DNA of 64,000 bases from Bartonella machadoae (GTDB lineage Bacteria; Pseudomonadota; Alphaproteobacteria; Rhizobiales; Rhizobiaceae): positions 165,095-229,094 of the forward strand of contig NZ_CP087114.1 in the NCBI RefSeq assembly GCF_022559585.1. Direction: 5' to 3'. Every line of letters starts with the position of its first letter. Position 1 is the first letter of the stretch. Made by a program: the position numbers and the translations under genes. Shown in pieces: positions 9,101-17,862 of the stretch. Under the pieces are notes generated by a model that was given only the letters and a program-made list of their open reading frames with translations, made no database searches and was not told the origin of the DNA.

Positions 9101-12100
9101 TCACAGCTTCATCAGTTGGGTAGCGAAGTTGCCACGTCACTTGATAGTGAAGCTAAATATGATGGAGGCAAATGGGTTGCGCCAAAATTTAAGCTTAAGC
9201 AATTTAATTCAATAAACGATGTTTCTGATGCGTCTTACGATGACGTAGTCTCAGCCTTTGCTGGTGTAGGTACTTCTTTTACGAATGTAAAAAATGAAAT
9301 TACGAATGTAAAAAATGAGCTTACCAAAAAGGTTGAAAAAGAAATTACCGCTGTTCAAGGTAACGCATTGTTGTGGGATGAGGAGAAAAGCGCCTTTGCC
9401 GCAATGCATGGTAAAGAAGATAGCAAAAAAAACAACAGCAAGATTACCTCTCTTCAGAATGGGGTTGTTTCCAAAGATTCAACGGATGCTGTAAATGGCT
9501 CCCAGATTTATTCTCTAAACAAAAATATTGTGCATTATTTTGATAAGAATGCTGCATATAATGAAGATGGGAGTTGGAAAGAACCAACATTTAAGCTTAA
9601 AGCTTTTAAGGATGATGGTAACTCTGAAGAAGAGACTTATCATGATGTCGCCAGTGCTTTTGAAGGAGTAGGTAATTCATTCACGAATGTAAAAAATGAG
9701 ATTACCAAAGAGATTAAAAAAATTAATACACAGATCACAAACGTTACAGAAAACAACCTTGTACAGCATGATAGCGAAACAGGTAAAATTACCATTGGTT
9801 TGAAAGAAAATGGCAATTTAATAGATGTTTCTAATAAGAAAGGAGAAACACGTACGCTTAGTGGTGTGAAAGATGGTACTCTCTCAGAAACTTCAAAAGA
9901 GGCAGTAACAGGTTCGCAGCTTCATACATTAGGCAGCAAGGTTGCATCTTACTTTGGCGGTAGCGCTAAATACGAGAATGGAAAATTAAGCGAGCCTGAT
10001 TTTAAGCTTAATATAGTTAATGCTGATGGTAGCTCTAAAGAAGCGACTTATCATGATGTAGCGACGGCTTTTGCTGGAGTAGGCACCTCTTTTGCGAATG
10101 TTAATACCAATATAACGAAAAAGTTTAATGAACTTACTCAAAATATCGCGAATATTAAGCAGGAAGTTCAAGGAGATGCGTTGTTGTGGGACAAAGATGT
10201 AGGTGCTTTTGTAGCAACGCATGGAGAAAAAGGAAGCAAAAAAACCAACAGCAAGATTACCTCTCTAAAGGATGGGGTTGTTAGTAGTCTCTCAACGGAT
10301 GCAGTGAATGGTTCTCAGCTTTATTCATTGAATAAGCAGTTTGCAACCTATTTTGGTGGTGGTGCCGGCTATAATACGAAAGGAGAGTGGACCGCACCTA
10401 CATTTAAGGTTAAAGGCATCAAGGAAAATGGGCAAACGGAAGATAAAGACTATACTAATGTAGCGGCTGCTTTTGAAGGAGTAGGTAATTCATTCACGAA
10501 TGTTGCAAAAAAGATTAACAAAGAGATTTCTGATGCAAAGAGTGACTCTTTAAACTGGAATGAAACTGCGAATGCCTTTGTTGCAACGCATGGAGAAGAA
10601 AAAAGCAGTAGCAAGATTACTTCTCTTCAGAATGGTGCAATTAATGAGAATTCCACGGATGCAGTAGCAGGTCAACAGCTTCATACATTGGGCACCGAAG
10701 TTGCTAAGTATTTCGGTGGTGGTGCGACCTTCAGTGAAGGTAGTCTTAAAGAACCAACCTATCAATTATCTCAGGTTTCTCAAGATGGCACAGTGAAAAC
10801 TACTGATTTTAAGAATGTTGGCTCAGCCTTTGAAGGACTTGATAAGAACATCAAGAATGTCAATAATCGGATTAAGGAAGTCTCTCAAGGTGTTGCACAG
10901 GATTCTTTGAACTGGAACAAGAAAGCAGGAGCGTTTGTAGCAACGCATGGTGAAAAAGACGGTACAAAAACCAACAGCAAGATAACGTCTCTGCAGAATG
11001 GAGCAATTAATGAGGGCTCCACGGATGCTGTTGCCGGTCAACAGCTCCATAAATTGGGCAATGAAGTTGCGTCATATCTTGGTGGGAATGCGAGCTACAA
11101 GGATGGCGAATGGACAGCTCCTAAGTTTACGGTTCAGGCTGTCGATAAAGAGGGCAAAGTTTCTGATGCAACCTATCATGATGTAACAACTGCGTTTGCT
11201 GGTGTAGGTACCTCTTTTACAAATGTTAATAACAATTTGACGAATAAGTTTAATGAACTTACTGAAAAGATCACGAATATTAAGCAAGAAGTTCAAGGTG
11301 ACGCGTTGTTGTGGGATAAGACAAAAAGCGCCTTTGTAGCAATGCATGGTGAAAAAGAAGGAGAAAAAAGTAACAGCAAGATTACTGCTCTTCAGAATGG
11401 AGAAATTAATGAGAAGTCCACGGATGCTGTAGCAGGTCAACAGCTTCATCAATTGGGTAGTGAAGTTGCGAAATATTTTGGTGGTGATGCTAAGTATGAG
11501 AATGGCAAATTGATTGCACCAAGTTTCAAGGTTAAGACTGTCAAGGATGACGGTAGTGATGTTGAAGAACAAAGCTATGGTAGTGTAGCAGCTGCTTTTG
11601 AGGGTATAGGTACCTCTTTTAAGAATCTGCGTAAAGAAGTTAAGAGTGAGATTGACAAAGTTGTTGGAGATAGTCTTGTTAAGCAAGATGAAAAAACAAA
11701 TCTTATTACTATTGGTAAAGAAGTAGAAGGCAGTGAAATTAATATTGCCAACAGCAAAAATGGGTTACGCACTATTTCTGGTGTGAAGGAAGCAACACAA
11801 GATAATCAGGCTGTTAATAAGGGGCAACTTGATAAAAGTTTGGAGAAGCTTTCCAACAGTCTTCAGTCTGAAGATTCTGCTGTTGTTCATTATGATAAAA
11901 AAGCTGATGACAATAACAGTATTAATTATGCGAGTGTGACTTTAGGCGGTAAGGATAAAGATAAGACACCTGTAGGACTTCATAATGTTGCTAATGGTGT
12001 AGTTTCTTCATCATCTCATGATGCAATCAATGGTTCACAGCTTCATACATTGGGCACCGAAGTTGCTAAGTATTTCGGTGGCAGTGCAGGATTTAAGGAT

Positions 12101-15100
12101 GGTGCATTTACAGGACCAACCTATCAATTATCTCAGGTTTCTCAAGATGGCACAGTGGAAACTACTGATTTTAAGAATGTTGGCTCAGCCTTTGAAGGAC
12201 TTGATAAGAACATCAAGAATGTCAATAATCGGATTAAGGAAGTCTCTCAAGGTGTTGCACAGGATTCTTTGAACTGGAGTAAAACTGCGAATGCTTTTGT
12301 CGCGACGCATGGAGAGGATAAACAAAACAGTAAGATTACCTCTCTTAAGAATGGTGATATTTCTGCGAGCTCCACGGATGCTGTGGCAGGTCAACAGCTT
12401 CATCAATTGGGAAGCGAGGTTGCCAAGTTTCTTGGTGGTAATGCTAACTATGATGGTGGCAAATGGACGGCTCCTAAGTTTACGGTTAAGAGCTTCAAAG
12501 AAGGTGGGACAACAGAAGATAAAGATTACTCAGATGTTACCTCAGCCTTTGCTGGAGTAGGTAGTTCATTTACAAATGTTGATAATAGAATTACGAATGT
12601 TAAGAATGAGATTACCAAAGAGATTAGCCAAGTGGTCAGTGATAGTCTTGTTAAGCAGGATGAGACGACCAAGGTTATTAAGATTGGTAAAGAAGTAGAA
12701 GGTAGTGAAATCAATATTGCTAATAAGAGTGGTGAGGCACGAGCTCTTTCTGGTGTGAAGGAAGCAACACAAGATAATCAGGCTGTTAATAAGGGGCAAC
12801 TCGATAAAAGTTTGGAGAAGCTTTCCAACAGTCTTCAGTCTGAAGATTCTGCTGTTGTTCATTATGATAAAAAAGCTGATGACAATAACAGTATTGATTA
12901 TGCGAGTGTGACTTTAGGCGGTAAGGATAAAGATAAGACACCTGTAGGACTTCATAATGTTGCTAATGGTGTAGTTTCTTCATCATCTCATGATGCAATC
13001 AATGGTTCACAGCTTCATACATTGGGCACTGAAGTTGCGAAGTATTTCGGTGGTGGTGCGACCTTCAGTGAAGGTAGTCTTAAAGAACCAACTTATCAAT
13101 TATCTAAGGTTTCTCAAGATGGCACAGTGGAAACTACTGATTTTAAGAATGTTGGTTCAGCCTTTGAAGGACTTGATAAGAACATTCAAAATGTCAATGA
13201 TCGGATTAAGGATGTTTCTGAAAGTGTTACACAGGATTCTTTGAACTGGAATAAGGAAGCAGGAGCGTTTGTAGCAACGCATGGTAAAGACGGTGAAAAA
13301 ACCAACAGCAAGATTAAGTTCCTTGCCAATGGTGATATTTCAGCAAGTTCCACGGAAGCTGTTAATGGTTCTCAGCTTTATTCTTTAAATACTACACTTG
13401 CTCAATATTTTGGTGGTGATGCAGCATTTAAGGATGGTATCTTTACAGGACCAACCTATAAATTATCTAAGGTTTCTCAAGATGGCAAAGTGGAAAAGGC
13501 TGAATTTAAAGATGTTGGTTTAGCCTTCTCAGGACTTGATGAGAACATCAAAAATGTCAATGATCGGATTAAGGATGTTTCTGAAAGTGTTGCACAGGAT
13601 TCTTTGAACTGGAACAAGGAAGCAGGAGCATTTGTAGCAACGCATGGTAAAGATGGTGCAAAAACCAACAGTAAGATTACGTCTCTTCAGAATGGGGATA
13701 TTTCTGCGAGCTCTACGGATGCTGTGGCAGGTCAACAGCTTCATGCATTGGGTAATGATGTTGCGGCGTATTTTGGTGGTAATGCTAGCTACAAGAATGG
13801 CACATGGATTGCACCAAAATTCACGCTTAAGACTGTCAAAGAAGATGGCAGTGCAGTTGAAGAGCAAAGCTATGGTAGTGTAGCAGCTGCTTTTGAGGGG
13901 ATAGGTACCTCTTTTAAGAACCTGCATAAAGAAGTTACTCAGGGCAATACGGAGGTTTCTGAAAATATTAAGCAGAACGCATTATTGTGGAGTGATGAAG
14001 ACAAAGCATTTGTAGCAACGCATGGTAAAGACGGTGAAAAAACCAACAGTAAGATTACGTCTCTTCAGAATGGTGATATTTCTGCGAGCTCTACGGATGC
14101 TGTGGCAGGTCAACAGCTTCATGCATTGGGTAATGAAGTTGCGGCGTATTTTGGTGGTGATGCTAGCTATGAAAATGGAAGTTGGAAAGCACCAAGTTTC
14201 AAGGTTAATATTGTCAAAGAAGATGGCAGTGCAGTTGAAGAGCAAAGCTATGGTAGTGTAGCCGAAGCGTTTGCAGGTGTGGGCAGTTCTTTCACAAACA
14301 TTCATAATGAAGTTAAGAATAAGATTAGCCAAGTAGTTAAAGACAGTCTTGTTAAGCAGGATGAGAAGACCAAGGTTATCAAGATTGGAGGCGAACAGGA
14401 TGGTACGACAATCACTATTGCCGATAAGGATAATAAAGATCGGATTCTTTCAGGCGTGAAAGCAGCAGCGAATGATAATGAAGCTGTTAATAAGGGTCAG
14501 CTTGATAAAGGTTTGAAAGATCTTTCGAACAGTCTTCAGTCTGAAGAATCCGCTGTTGTTCTTTATGATAAAGGATCAGATGGTAATACCAATTATGGTA
14601 GTGTGACGTTTGGAAAAGGTAAAGATTCGTCTCCTGTTGGTTTACATAATGTTGCCAATGGCCAGCTTTCTGAGGGTTCACATGATGTTGTTACAGGTGG
14701 TCAGATTAATACGATTTCCCAGGATGTTGCGAAATTCTTGGGTGGTGATGCAGGATTTAAGAATGGTGCATTTACAGGACCAACCTATCAATTATCTAAG
14801 GTTTCTAAAGATGGTCATGTAGAAAAGCATGCATTTAAAGATGTTGGTTCAGCCTTCTCAGGACTTGATGAGAACATCAAAAATGTCAATGATCGGATTA
14901 AGGATGTTTCTGAAAGTGTTGCACAGGATTCTTTGAACTGGAACAAGGACGAAGGAGCGTTTGTAGCAACGCATGGTGAAAAAGGCGGCAAAAAAACCAA
15001 CAGCAAGATTAAGTTTCTTGCCAATGGCGATATTGCAGAAGGATCGACGGAAGCAGTAAATGGCTCTCAGCTTTATTCCATGAGTAATACGCTAGCGACC

Positions 15101-17269
15101 TATTTAGGAGGTGGAGCTGGATATGCGAATGGCGAATGGCATAAACCTGATTTCAAGGTTAATGTTGTCAAAGAAGATGGCAGTGCAGTTGAAGAGAAGA
15201 GCTATAAGACTGTAGCGGAAGCTTTTGCAGGTGTAGGAAGTTCATTCACGAATATTCATAAAGAGCTTAAGACTGAGATTAAAAAAGTCGTTGGAGACAG
15301 CCTTGTTAAGCAGAATGAAGAGACACATGTTATCAGTATAGGAGGTGAAAAGAGTGGTACTGAAGTTAAGCTTGCGAATGTTGATGGCGCATCGCGGACG
15401 TTGTCTGGAGTAAAATCTGGTGCGCTTTCGGAAGAATCGACGCAAGCGGTGAATGGTTCACAGCTTTTTGCGACCAATCAACATGTAAGCACCGTGTCTA
15501 CCAATCTTGAAACAGCCGCTACGGATATAGCTAAATCCTTTGGTGGTGGTGCTAAGTATGAAGGTGGTGTATGGACTGCTCCTAAATTTACGGTTAAGAG
15601 CTTTGAAGAAGAAGGGAAGGTTTCTGATGAGACCTATCATGATGTTGCCTCAGCTTTTGCTGGAGTAGGTAGTTCATTTAGCAATGTGAATAATAGAATT
15701 ACGAATGTTAAGGATGAGATTACCAAAGAGATTAACCAAGTTGTCAGTGATAGTCTTGTTAAGCAGGATGAGACGACCAAGGTTATCAAGATTGGTGCGG
15801 AGAAAGAAGGTACAGCAATAACAATTGCCAACAGTAATGGTGATGCACGTAGTCTTTCTGGTGTAAAAGCAGCAATTCTCTCTGAAAGCTCGACAGAAGC
15901 AGTAAATGGTGGTCAGCTTTATTCATTGAATAAGACGCTAGCGACTTATTTTGGTGGCGATGCACAGTTTGCAGATGGCAAGTGGACTCCACCAAGTTTC
16001 AAAGTTCTGACCTTCAATGATGATGGCAGTTCAAAAGAAGAGAGTTATCCAGATATTACAGCTGCCTTTGCGGGTGTAAGCAGTTCCTTCAAGAAGCTTC
16101 ATAAAGAGCTTTCTGATAATTCTGATAAAGTTGAGCAGAATGCATTGTTGTGGAGTGATGAAGAGAACGCCTTTGTAGCGCTTCATGGGCAGGGATCTGA
16201 CAGAAGCAAGAGCAAACTGAAATCCCTTTTAGATGGCGATATTTCTGAGGGCTCAACGGAAGCGATCACAGGTAATCAGCTTTATGCTCTGAATACGACC
16301 CTTGCGACCTATTTTGGTGGTGGAGCTAAGTATGAGAATGGTAGTTGGACTGCACCGACATTCAATGTTGCCCAATTTAATTCTGATGGGAGTTCCTCTA
16401 CGAAGGAGAGCCATGATGTCGCGGGTGCCTTTAATACTGTCAGTGAGAGTATGACGAATATCAACAACCGTATTAAGGATGTCTCTGATAATATAGATAA
16501 GAATAGTTTGCATTGGAATGAGGAGCAAGGAGCGTATGATGCAAGTCATAATGGTGAAGCGTCTCATATTACCAATATAGCGAATGGAGAGATCAAAGCT
16601 GGCTCACAAGATGCAGTGAATGGAGGTCAGCTATGGGAAACGAATGAAAGGGTAACGAAGGTTGAGAACAGGGTAGATACGCTTGATAAACATGTCCAAG
16701 ATATTGAAACTGCGGTAACGGATGGAGCTGTTAACTATGACAAAGGTGCAGATGGTAAAAAGACCAATAGCATCACGTTAGTAGGTGGCAATGAGAGTGA
16801 TCCGGTTTTGATAGACAATGTAGCGGACGGCAAGATTGAAACAGGCTCTAAGCAAGCAGTCAATGGTGGTCAGTTACATGATTATACTAAAGATCAGATG
16901 AAGATAGTTCTTGATGATGCGAAGAAATATACGGATGATCAAGTGGGTAGTCTTGTCAATAAAGGTGTTAACGAAGCAAAATCCTATACAGACATGAAGT
17001 TTGAGACGTTAAGCTATGCTGTTGAGGATGTTCGCAAAGAGGCAAGGCAAGCAGCGGCTATTGGTTTGGCGGTTTCTAACTTACGTTACTATGATATACC
17101 AGGATCTTTAAGTGTTTCATTTGGTACAGGTTTATGGCGTAGTCAATCCGCGTTTGCTATTGGTGCAGGTTATACCTCTGAAGATGGTAATATCCGCTCT
17201 AATTTATCAGTCACAAGTGCAGGTGGTCATTTTGGAATAGGCGCAGGTATTACTCTGAGACTGAGATGA
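6200..17269 (+). CDS. Giant trimeric autotransporter adhesin (BadA-like)
   Basis: About 3,689 residues. I chose the ATG at 6200 because ctggag lies 8 bases upstream and a signal peptide follows (MKKIYTTVLSYF, cleavage near VFSS, residue 41). An in-frame ATG at 6149 is possible. Order of parts: a YadA-type left-handed beta-roll (residues about 165-263), neck DTDAVNVAQL (about 319), a second beta-roll (about 355-453), a second neck (about 514), a Trp-ring/GIN-like head region starting WDLSVNG (about 534), then 20 neck-plus-FGG stalk modules from about residue 700 to 3,470, two final necks, and an outer-membrane anchor from about residue 3,610. In Bartonella such proteins mediate binding to matrix proteins and endothelial cells and autoaggregation; that is family knowledge. 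It ends in a 4-base overlap with the IalB-like gene. The stalk carries multiple near-identical internal repeats. Confidence 0.95.
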   Translation: MKKIYTTVLSYFPVQSSLIKAVALGTAMATLLSSVSPVFSSNLSITGAIIRSDNSPNVAYPFGSHGSIVFSGDDDFCGVDRIVGRDGTLLTGGVGLSAETQYNRFITNQVYYNRNPYGSMTQQIPWTGNGLAGPTSGYMGALTGGAGNILPRAFGVYSFATGCGSYASGNYSTAFGAGATAKGGGAIAFGVSALAKDQASIAIGIGSEASAISALAFGGLATAKAENSLAVGIKSLVEEGAKSAVAIGTEAQATLEEAVALGAYSVSNRKRGVLGYNPLTGKAKTAGDHVWESSLAALSVGNVESGKTRQITGVSAGSEDTDAVNVAQLKAVREAAAIKGLKINTTNTDFTDPVAAAQDSIALGNNAHVDKDSSYGIAIGKNATIEDALYSLAVGMNAKIDEGSLYAFAIGTNAKIDAKSSYGIAIGTNAEIGKGSRHGIAIGTNAKALIEDSVALGLESISDVGAGIAGYDPSTRRNSIAEDKIWRSTLAALSIGSIKDGKTRQIVGVAAGTEDTDAVNVAQLKALQSSITPSWDLSVNGKNTTNVNSSNPVDLEAGSTNITLTKGENDNKVKFDLARGITVGTVQAEKIQVGKNTLDETGLVINGGPKITTSGIDAGGRKITGVAEGSDNTDAVNKGQLDESLKRLSNNLQSDDSAVVHYDKKEGEKGGINYASVTLGGKDKDKVQVGIHNVADGAISSESHDAISGSQLYSLGSKVASYFGGGAEYKNGQLSEPDFKLNIVNADGVSEATYHDVTSAFKGVGNSLKNIKNEIKNEIATVQGDSLLWSDKEQAFVATHHKADGKEGQKTSSTIRFVAGGAQTQNSTEAINGSQMYMLGTRMATFFGGGADFGNGNWDYPKFKFKTIKDDGTEEENSYDNVADAFAGVGTTFTTIQKKFTEQVNNVIQKFEGESVVKWDNATKSITIGQEKDGNVINLQNKDNESRTIAGLIGGEISKDSNEAVNGSQLHQLGSEVATSLDSEAKYDGGKWVAPKFKLKQFNSINDVSDASYDDVVSAFAGVGTSFTNVKNEITNVKNELTKKVEKEITAVQGNALLWDEEKSAFAAMHGKEDSKKNNSKITSLQNGVVSKDSTDAVNGSQIYSLNKNIVHYFDKNAAYNEDGSWKEPTFKLKAFKDDGNSEEETYHDVASAFEGVGNSFTNVKNEITKEIKKINTQITNVTENNLVQHDSETGKITIGLKENGNLIDVSNKKGETRTLSGVKDGTLSETSKEAVTGSQLHTLGSKVASYFGGSAKYENGKLSEPDFKLNIVNADGSSKEATYHDVATAFAGVGTSFANVNTNITKKFNELTQNIANIKQEVQGDALLWDKDVGAFVATHGEKGSKKTNSKITSLKDGVVSSLSTDAVNGSQLYSLNKQFATYFGGGAGYNTKGEWTAPTFKVKGIKENGQTEDKDYTNVAAAFEGVGNSFTNVAKKINKEISDAKSDSLNWNETANAFVATHGEEKSSSKITSLQNGAINENSTDAVAGQQLHTLGTEVAKYFGGGATFSEGSLKEPTYQLSQVSQDGTVKTTDFKNVGSAFEGLDKNIKNVNNRIKEVSQGVAQDSLNWNKKAGAFVATHGEKDGTKTNSKITSLQNGAINEGSTDAVAGQQLHKLGNEVASYLGGNASYKDGEWTAPKFTVQAVDKEGKVSDATYHDVTTAFAGVGTSFTNVNNNLTNKFNELTEKITNIKQEVQGDALLWDKTKSAFVAMHGEKEGEKSNSKITALQNGEINEKSTDAVAGQQLHQLGSEVAKYFGGDAKYENGKLIAPSFKVKTVKDDGSDVEEQSYGSVAAAFEGIGTSFKNLRKEVKSEIDKVVGDSLVKQDEKTNLITIGKEVEGSEINIANSKNGLRTISGVKEATQDNQAVNKGQLDKSLEKLSNSLQSEDSAVVHYDKKADDNNSINYASVTLGGKDKDKTPVGLHNVANGVVSSSSHDAINGSQLHTLGTEVAKYFGGSAGFKDGAFTGPTYQLSQVSQDGTVETTDFKNVGSAFEGLDKNIKNVNNRIKEVSQGVAQDSLNWSKTANAFVATHGEDKQNSKITSLKNGDISASSTDAVAGQQLHQLGSEVAKFLGGNANYDGGKWTAPKFTVKSFKEGGTTEDKDYSDVTSAFAGVGSSFTNVDNRITNVKNEITKEISQVVSDSLVKQDETTKVIKIGKEVEGSEINIANKSGEARALSGVKEATQDNQAVNKGQLDKSLEKLSNSLQSEDSAVVHYDKKADDNNSIDYASVTLGGKDKDKTPVGLHNVANGVVSSSSHDAINGSQLHTLGTEVAKYFGGGATFSEGSLKEPTYQLSKVSQDGTVETTDFKNVGSAFEGLDKNIQNVNDRIKDVSESVTQDSLNWNKEAGAFVATHGKDGEKTNSKIKFLANGDISASSTEAVNGSQLYSLNTTLAQYFGGDAAFKDGIFTGPTYKLSKVSQDGKVEKAEFKDVGLAFSGLDENIKNVNDRIKDVSESVAQDSLNWNKEAGAFVATHGKDGAKTNSKITSLQNGDISASSTDAVAGQQLHALGNDVAAYFGGNASYKNGTWIAPKFTLKTVKEDGSAVEEQSYGSVAAAFEGIGTSFKNLHKEVTQGNTEVSENIKQNALLWSDEDKAFVATHGKDGEKTNSKITSLQNGDISASSTDAVAGQQLHALGNEVAAYFGGDASYENGSWKAPSFKVNIVKEDGSAVEEQSYGSVAEAFAGVGSSFTNIHNEVKNKISQVVKDSLVKQDEKTKVIKIGGEQDGTTITIADKDNKDRILSGVKAAANDNEAVNKGQLDKGLKDLSNSLQSEESAVVLYDKGSDGNTNYGSVTFGKGKDSSPVGLHNVANGQLSEGSHDVVTGGQINTISQDVAKFLGGDAGFKNGAFTGPTYQLSKVSKDGHVEKHAFKDVGSAFSGLDENIKNVNDRIKDVSESVAQDSLNWNKDEGAFVATHGEKGGKKTNSKIKFLANGDIAEGSTEAVNGSQLYSMSNTLATYLGGGAGYANGEWHKPDFKVNVVKEDGSAVEEKSYKTVAEAFAGVGSSFTNIHKELKTEIKKVVGDSLVKQNEETHVISIGGEKSGTEVKLANVDGASRTLSGVKSGALSEESTQAVNGSQLFATNQHVSTVSTNLETAATDIAKSFGGGAKYEGGVWTAPKFTVKSFEEEGKVSDETYHDVASAFAGVGSSFSNVNNRITNVKDEITKEINQVVSDSLVKQDETTKVIKIGAEKEGTAITIANSNGDARSLSGVKAAILSESSTEAVNGGQLYSLNKTLATYFGGDAQFADGKWTPPSFKVLTFNDDGSSKEESYPDITAAFAGVSSSFKKLHKELSDNSDKVEQNALLWSDEENAFVALHGQGSDRSKSKLKSLLDGDISEGSTEAITGNQLYALNTTLATYFGGGAKYENGSWTAPTFNVAQFNSDGSSSTKESHDVAGAFNTVSESMTNINNRIKDVSDNIDKNSLHWNEEQGAYDASHNGEASHITNIANGEIKAGSQDAVNGGQLWETNERVTKVENRVDTLDKHVQDIETAVTDGAVNYDKGADGKKTNSITLVGGNESDPVLIDNVADGKIETGSKQAVNGGQLHDYTKDQMKIVLDDAKKYTDDQVGSLVNKGVNEAKSYTDMKFETLSYAVEDVRKEARQAAAIGLAVSNLRYYDIPGSLSVSFGTGLWRSQSAFAIGAGYTSEDGNIRSNLSVTSAGGHFGIGAGITLRLR
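7321..7560 (+). repeat. Tandem beta-roll repeats in the TAA head
   Basis: About five consecutive 15-16-residue units follow the pattern YGIAIGTNAKI, encoded by 45-48-bp DNA repeats with high mutual identity (gctattggtacaaacgc recurs). These are the coils of a second YadA-like head, separated from the first by a neck. Confidence 0.8.
11777..12082 (+). repeat. Internal TAA stalk repeat, copy A
   Basis: This stretch recurs at 12749-13054, 972 bp downstream, with only a handful of differences by eye. It encodes the segment from SGVKEATQDNQAVNKG through the neck DAINGSQLHTLG to the FGG motif. Confidence 0.85.
12749..13054 (+). repeat. Internal TAA stalk repeat, copy B
   Basis: Partner of 11777-12082. 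Differences include AAT to GAT at the NSINYAS/NSIDYAS site and two silent changes near its end. The 972-bp spacing is 324 codons, so recombination between copies keeps the frame. Confidence 0.85.
14323..17083 (+). repeat. Long near-identical repeat, copy 2 (TAA stalk)
   Basis: Partner of 296-3449, lacking the extra 393-bp unit. It ends at the same codon within the anchor, after which the two adhesins diverge clearly (RYYDIPG here, SYDDTPG in copy 1). Confidence 0.9.
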
Positions 17270-17862
17270 TGATGAAAAAGATGCATATCACTATAAAGAA
17301 GCAAAATATTTTTGTAATTATTCTGTTTGTCCTTGCCTTTATAGGCAAGGGCGCGAGTTTTGCTAATGAGAAAAAGGATGTTTATACAGTGCACCCACCA
17401 CAATTATCCGTTCCCAAAGGAGAGCCTGGTGAAACGCGTCGCATTATTATGCAATTTGATTATTGGACATTGATTTGTGATGAAAAACAAAAACTTAAGC
17501 AAGGAATATGCAATGTAACGCAGACGGTTCATGATCAGAATGATAATACGGTTTTTAGTTGGTCTCTTGTTTCTACCAAAAATGGTCAAGCAGTAATGCT
17601 TTTCCGAACATTACCAAATACTGATATAAATATTCCTATTCAAATTTTTGTAGAAGGTGTTAAAAAACCTATCCTTATTCGTTATACGCAGTGTAATGAA
17701 ACCATCTGTTTGGCACAATCGCCTGTAGGACCAGTTTTAAGCAAACAAATAGAACAAAACAAAAAAATACGTATTTCCTATAAGATTAAAGAAGGAAAGG
17801 TGTTTTCTTTTACTGTACCATTTGAAGGGTTAAGTGCAGCACTTAATTCTTTACAACGATAA
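17266..17862 (+). CDS. IalB-family secreted protein coupled to the TAA gene
   Basis: 198 residues with an N-terminal hydrophobic signal segment (FVIILFVLAFIG, cleavage near SFANE). The mature part has the invasion-associated-locus-B layout: FDYWTLIC near residue 65, a second cysteine in QGICNV, a middle strand set, and a CNETIC cysteine pair near residue 145, closing with FEGLSAALNSL. Family members are periplasmic or surface proteins linked to erythrocyte invasion in Bartonella; this copy's role is unknown. The start ATG 17266 overlaps the TAA stop as ATGA, with two further ATGs right behind, so translation is probably coupled to the adhesin. It is a diverged paralogue of the gene at 29391. 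Confidence 0.85.
   Translation: MMMKKMHITIKKQNIFVIILFVLAFIGKGASFANEKKDVYTVHPPQLSVPKGEPGETRRIIMQFDYWTLICDEKQKLKQGICNVTQTVHDQNDNTVFSWSLVSTKNGQAVMLFRTLPNTDINIPIQIFVEGVKKPILIRYTQCNETICLAQSPVGPVLSKQIEQNKKIRISYKIKEGKVFSFTVPFEGLSAALNSLQR

Noticed and set aside
6700..16570. Many long minus-strand reading frames inside the adhesin gene, up to 204 codons
   Set aside because: They repeat in step with the stalk modules, lack ribosome binding sites and look like mirror frames of repetitive coding sequence.
8300..16900. Regularly spaced repeats that could suggest a CRISPR array
   Set aside because: The units are hundreds of bases long, in frame, and encode stalk modules; there are no short identical repeats with unique spacers.
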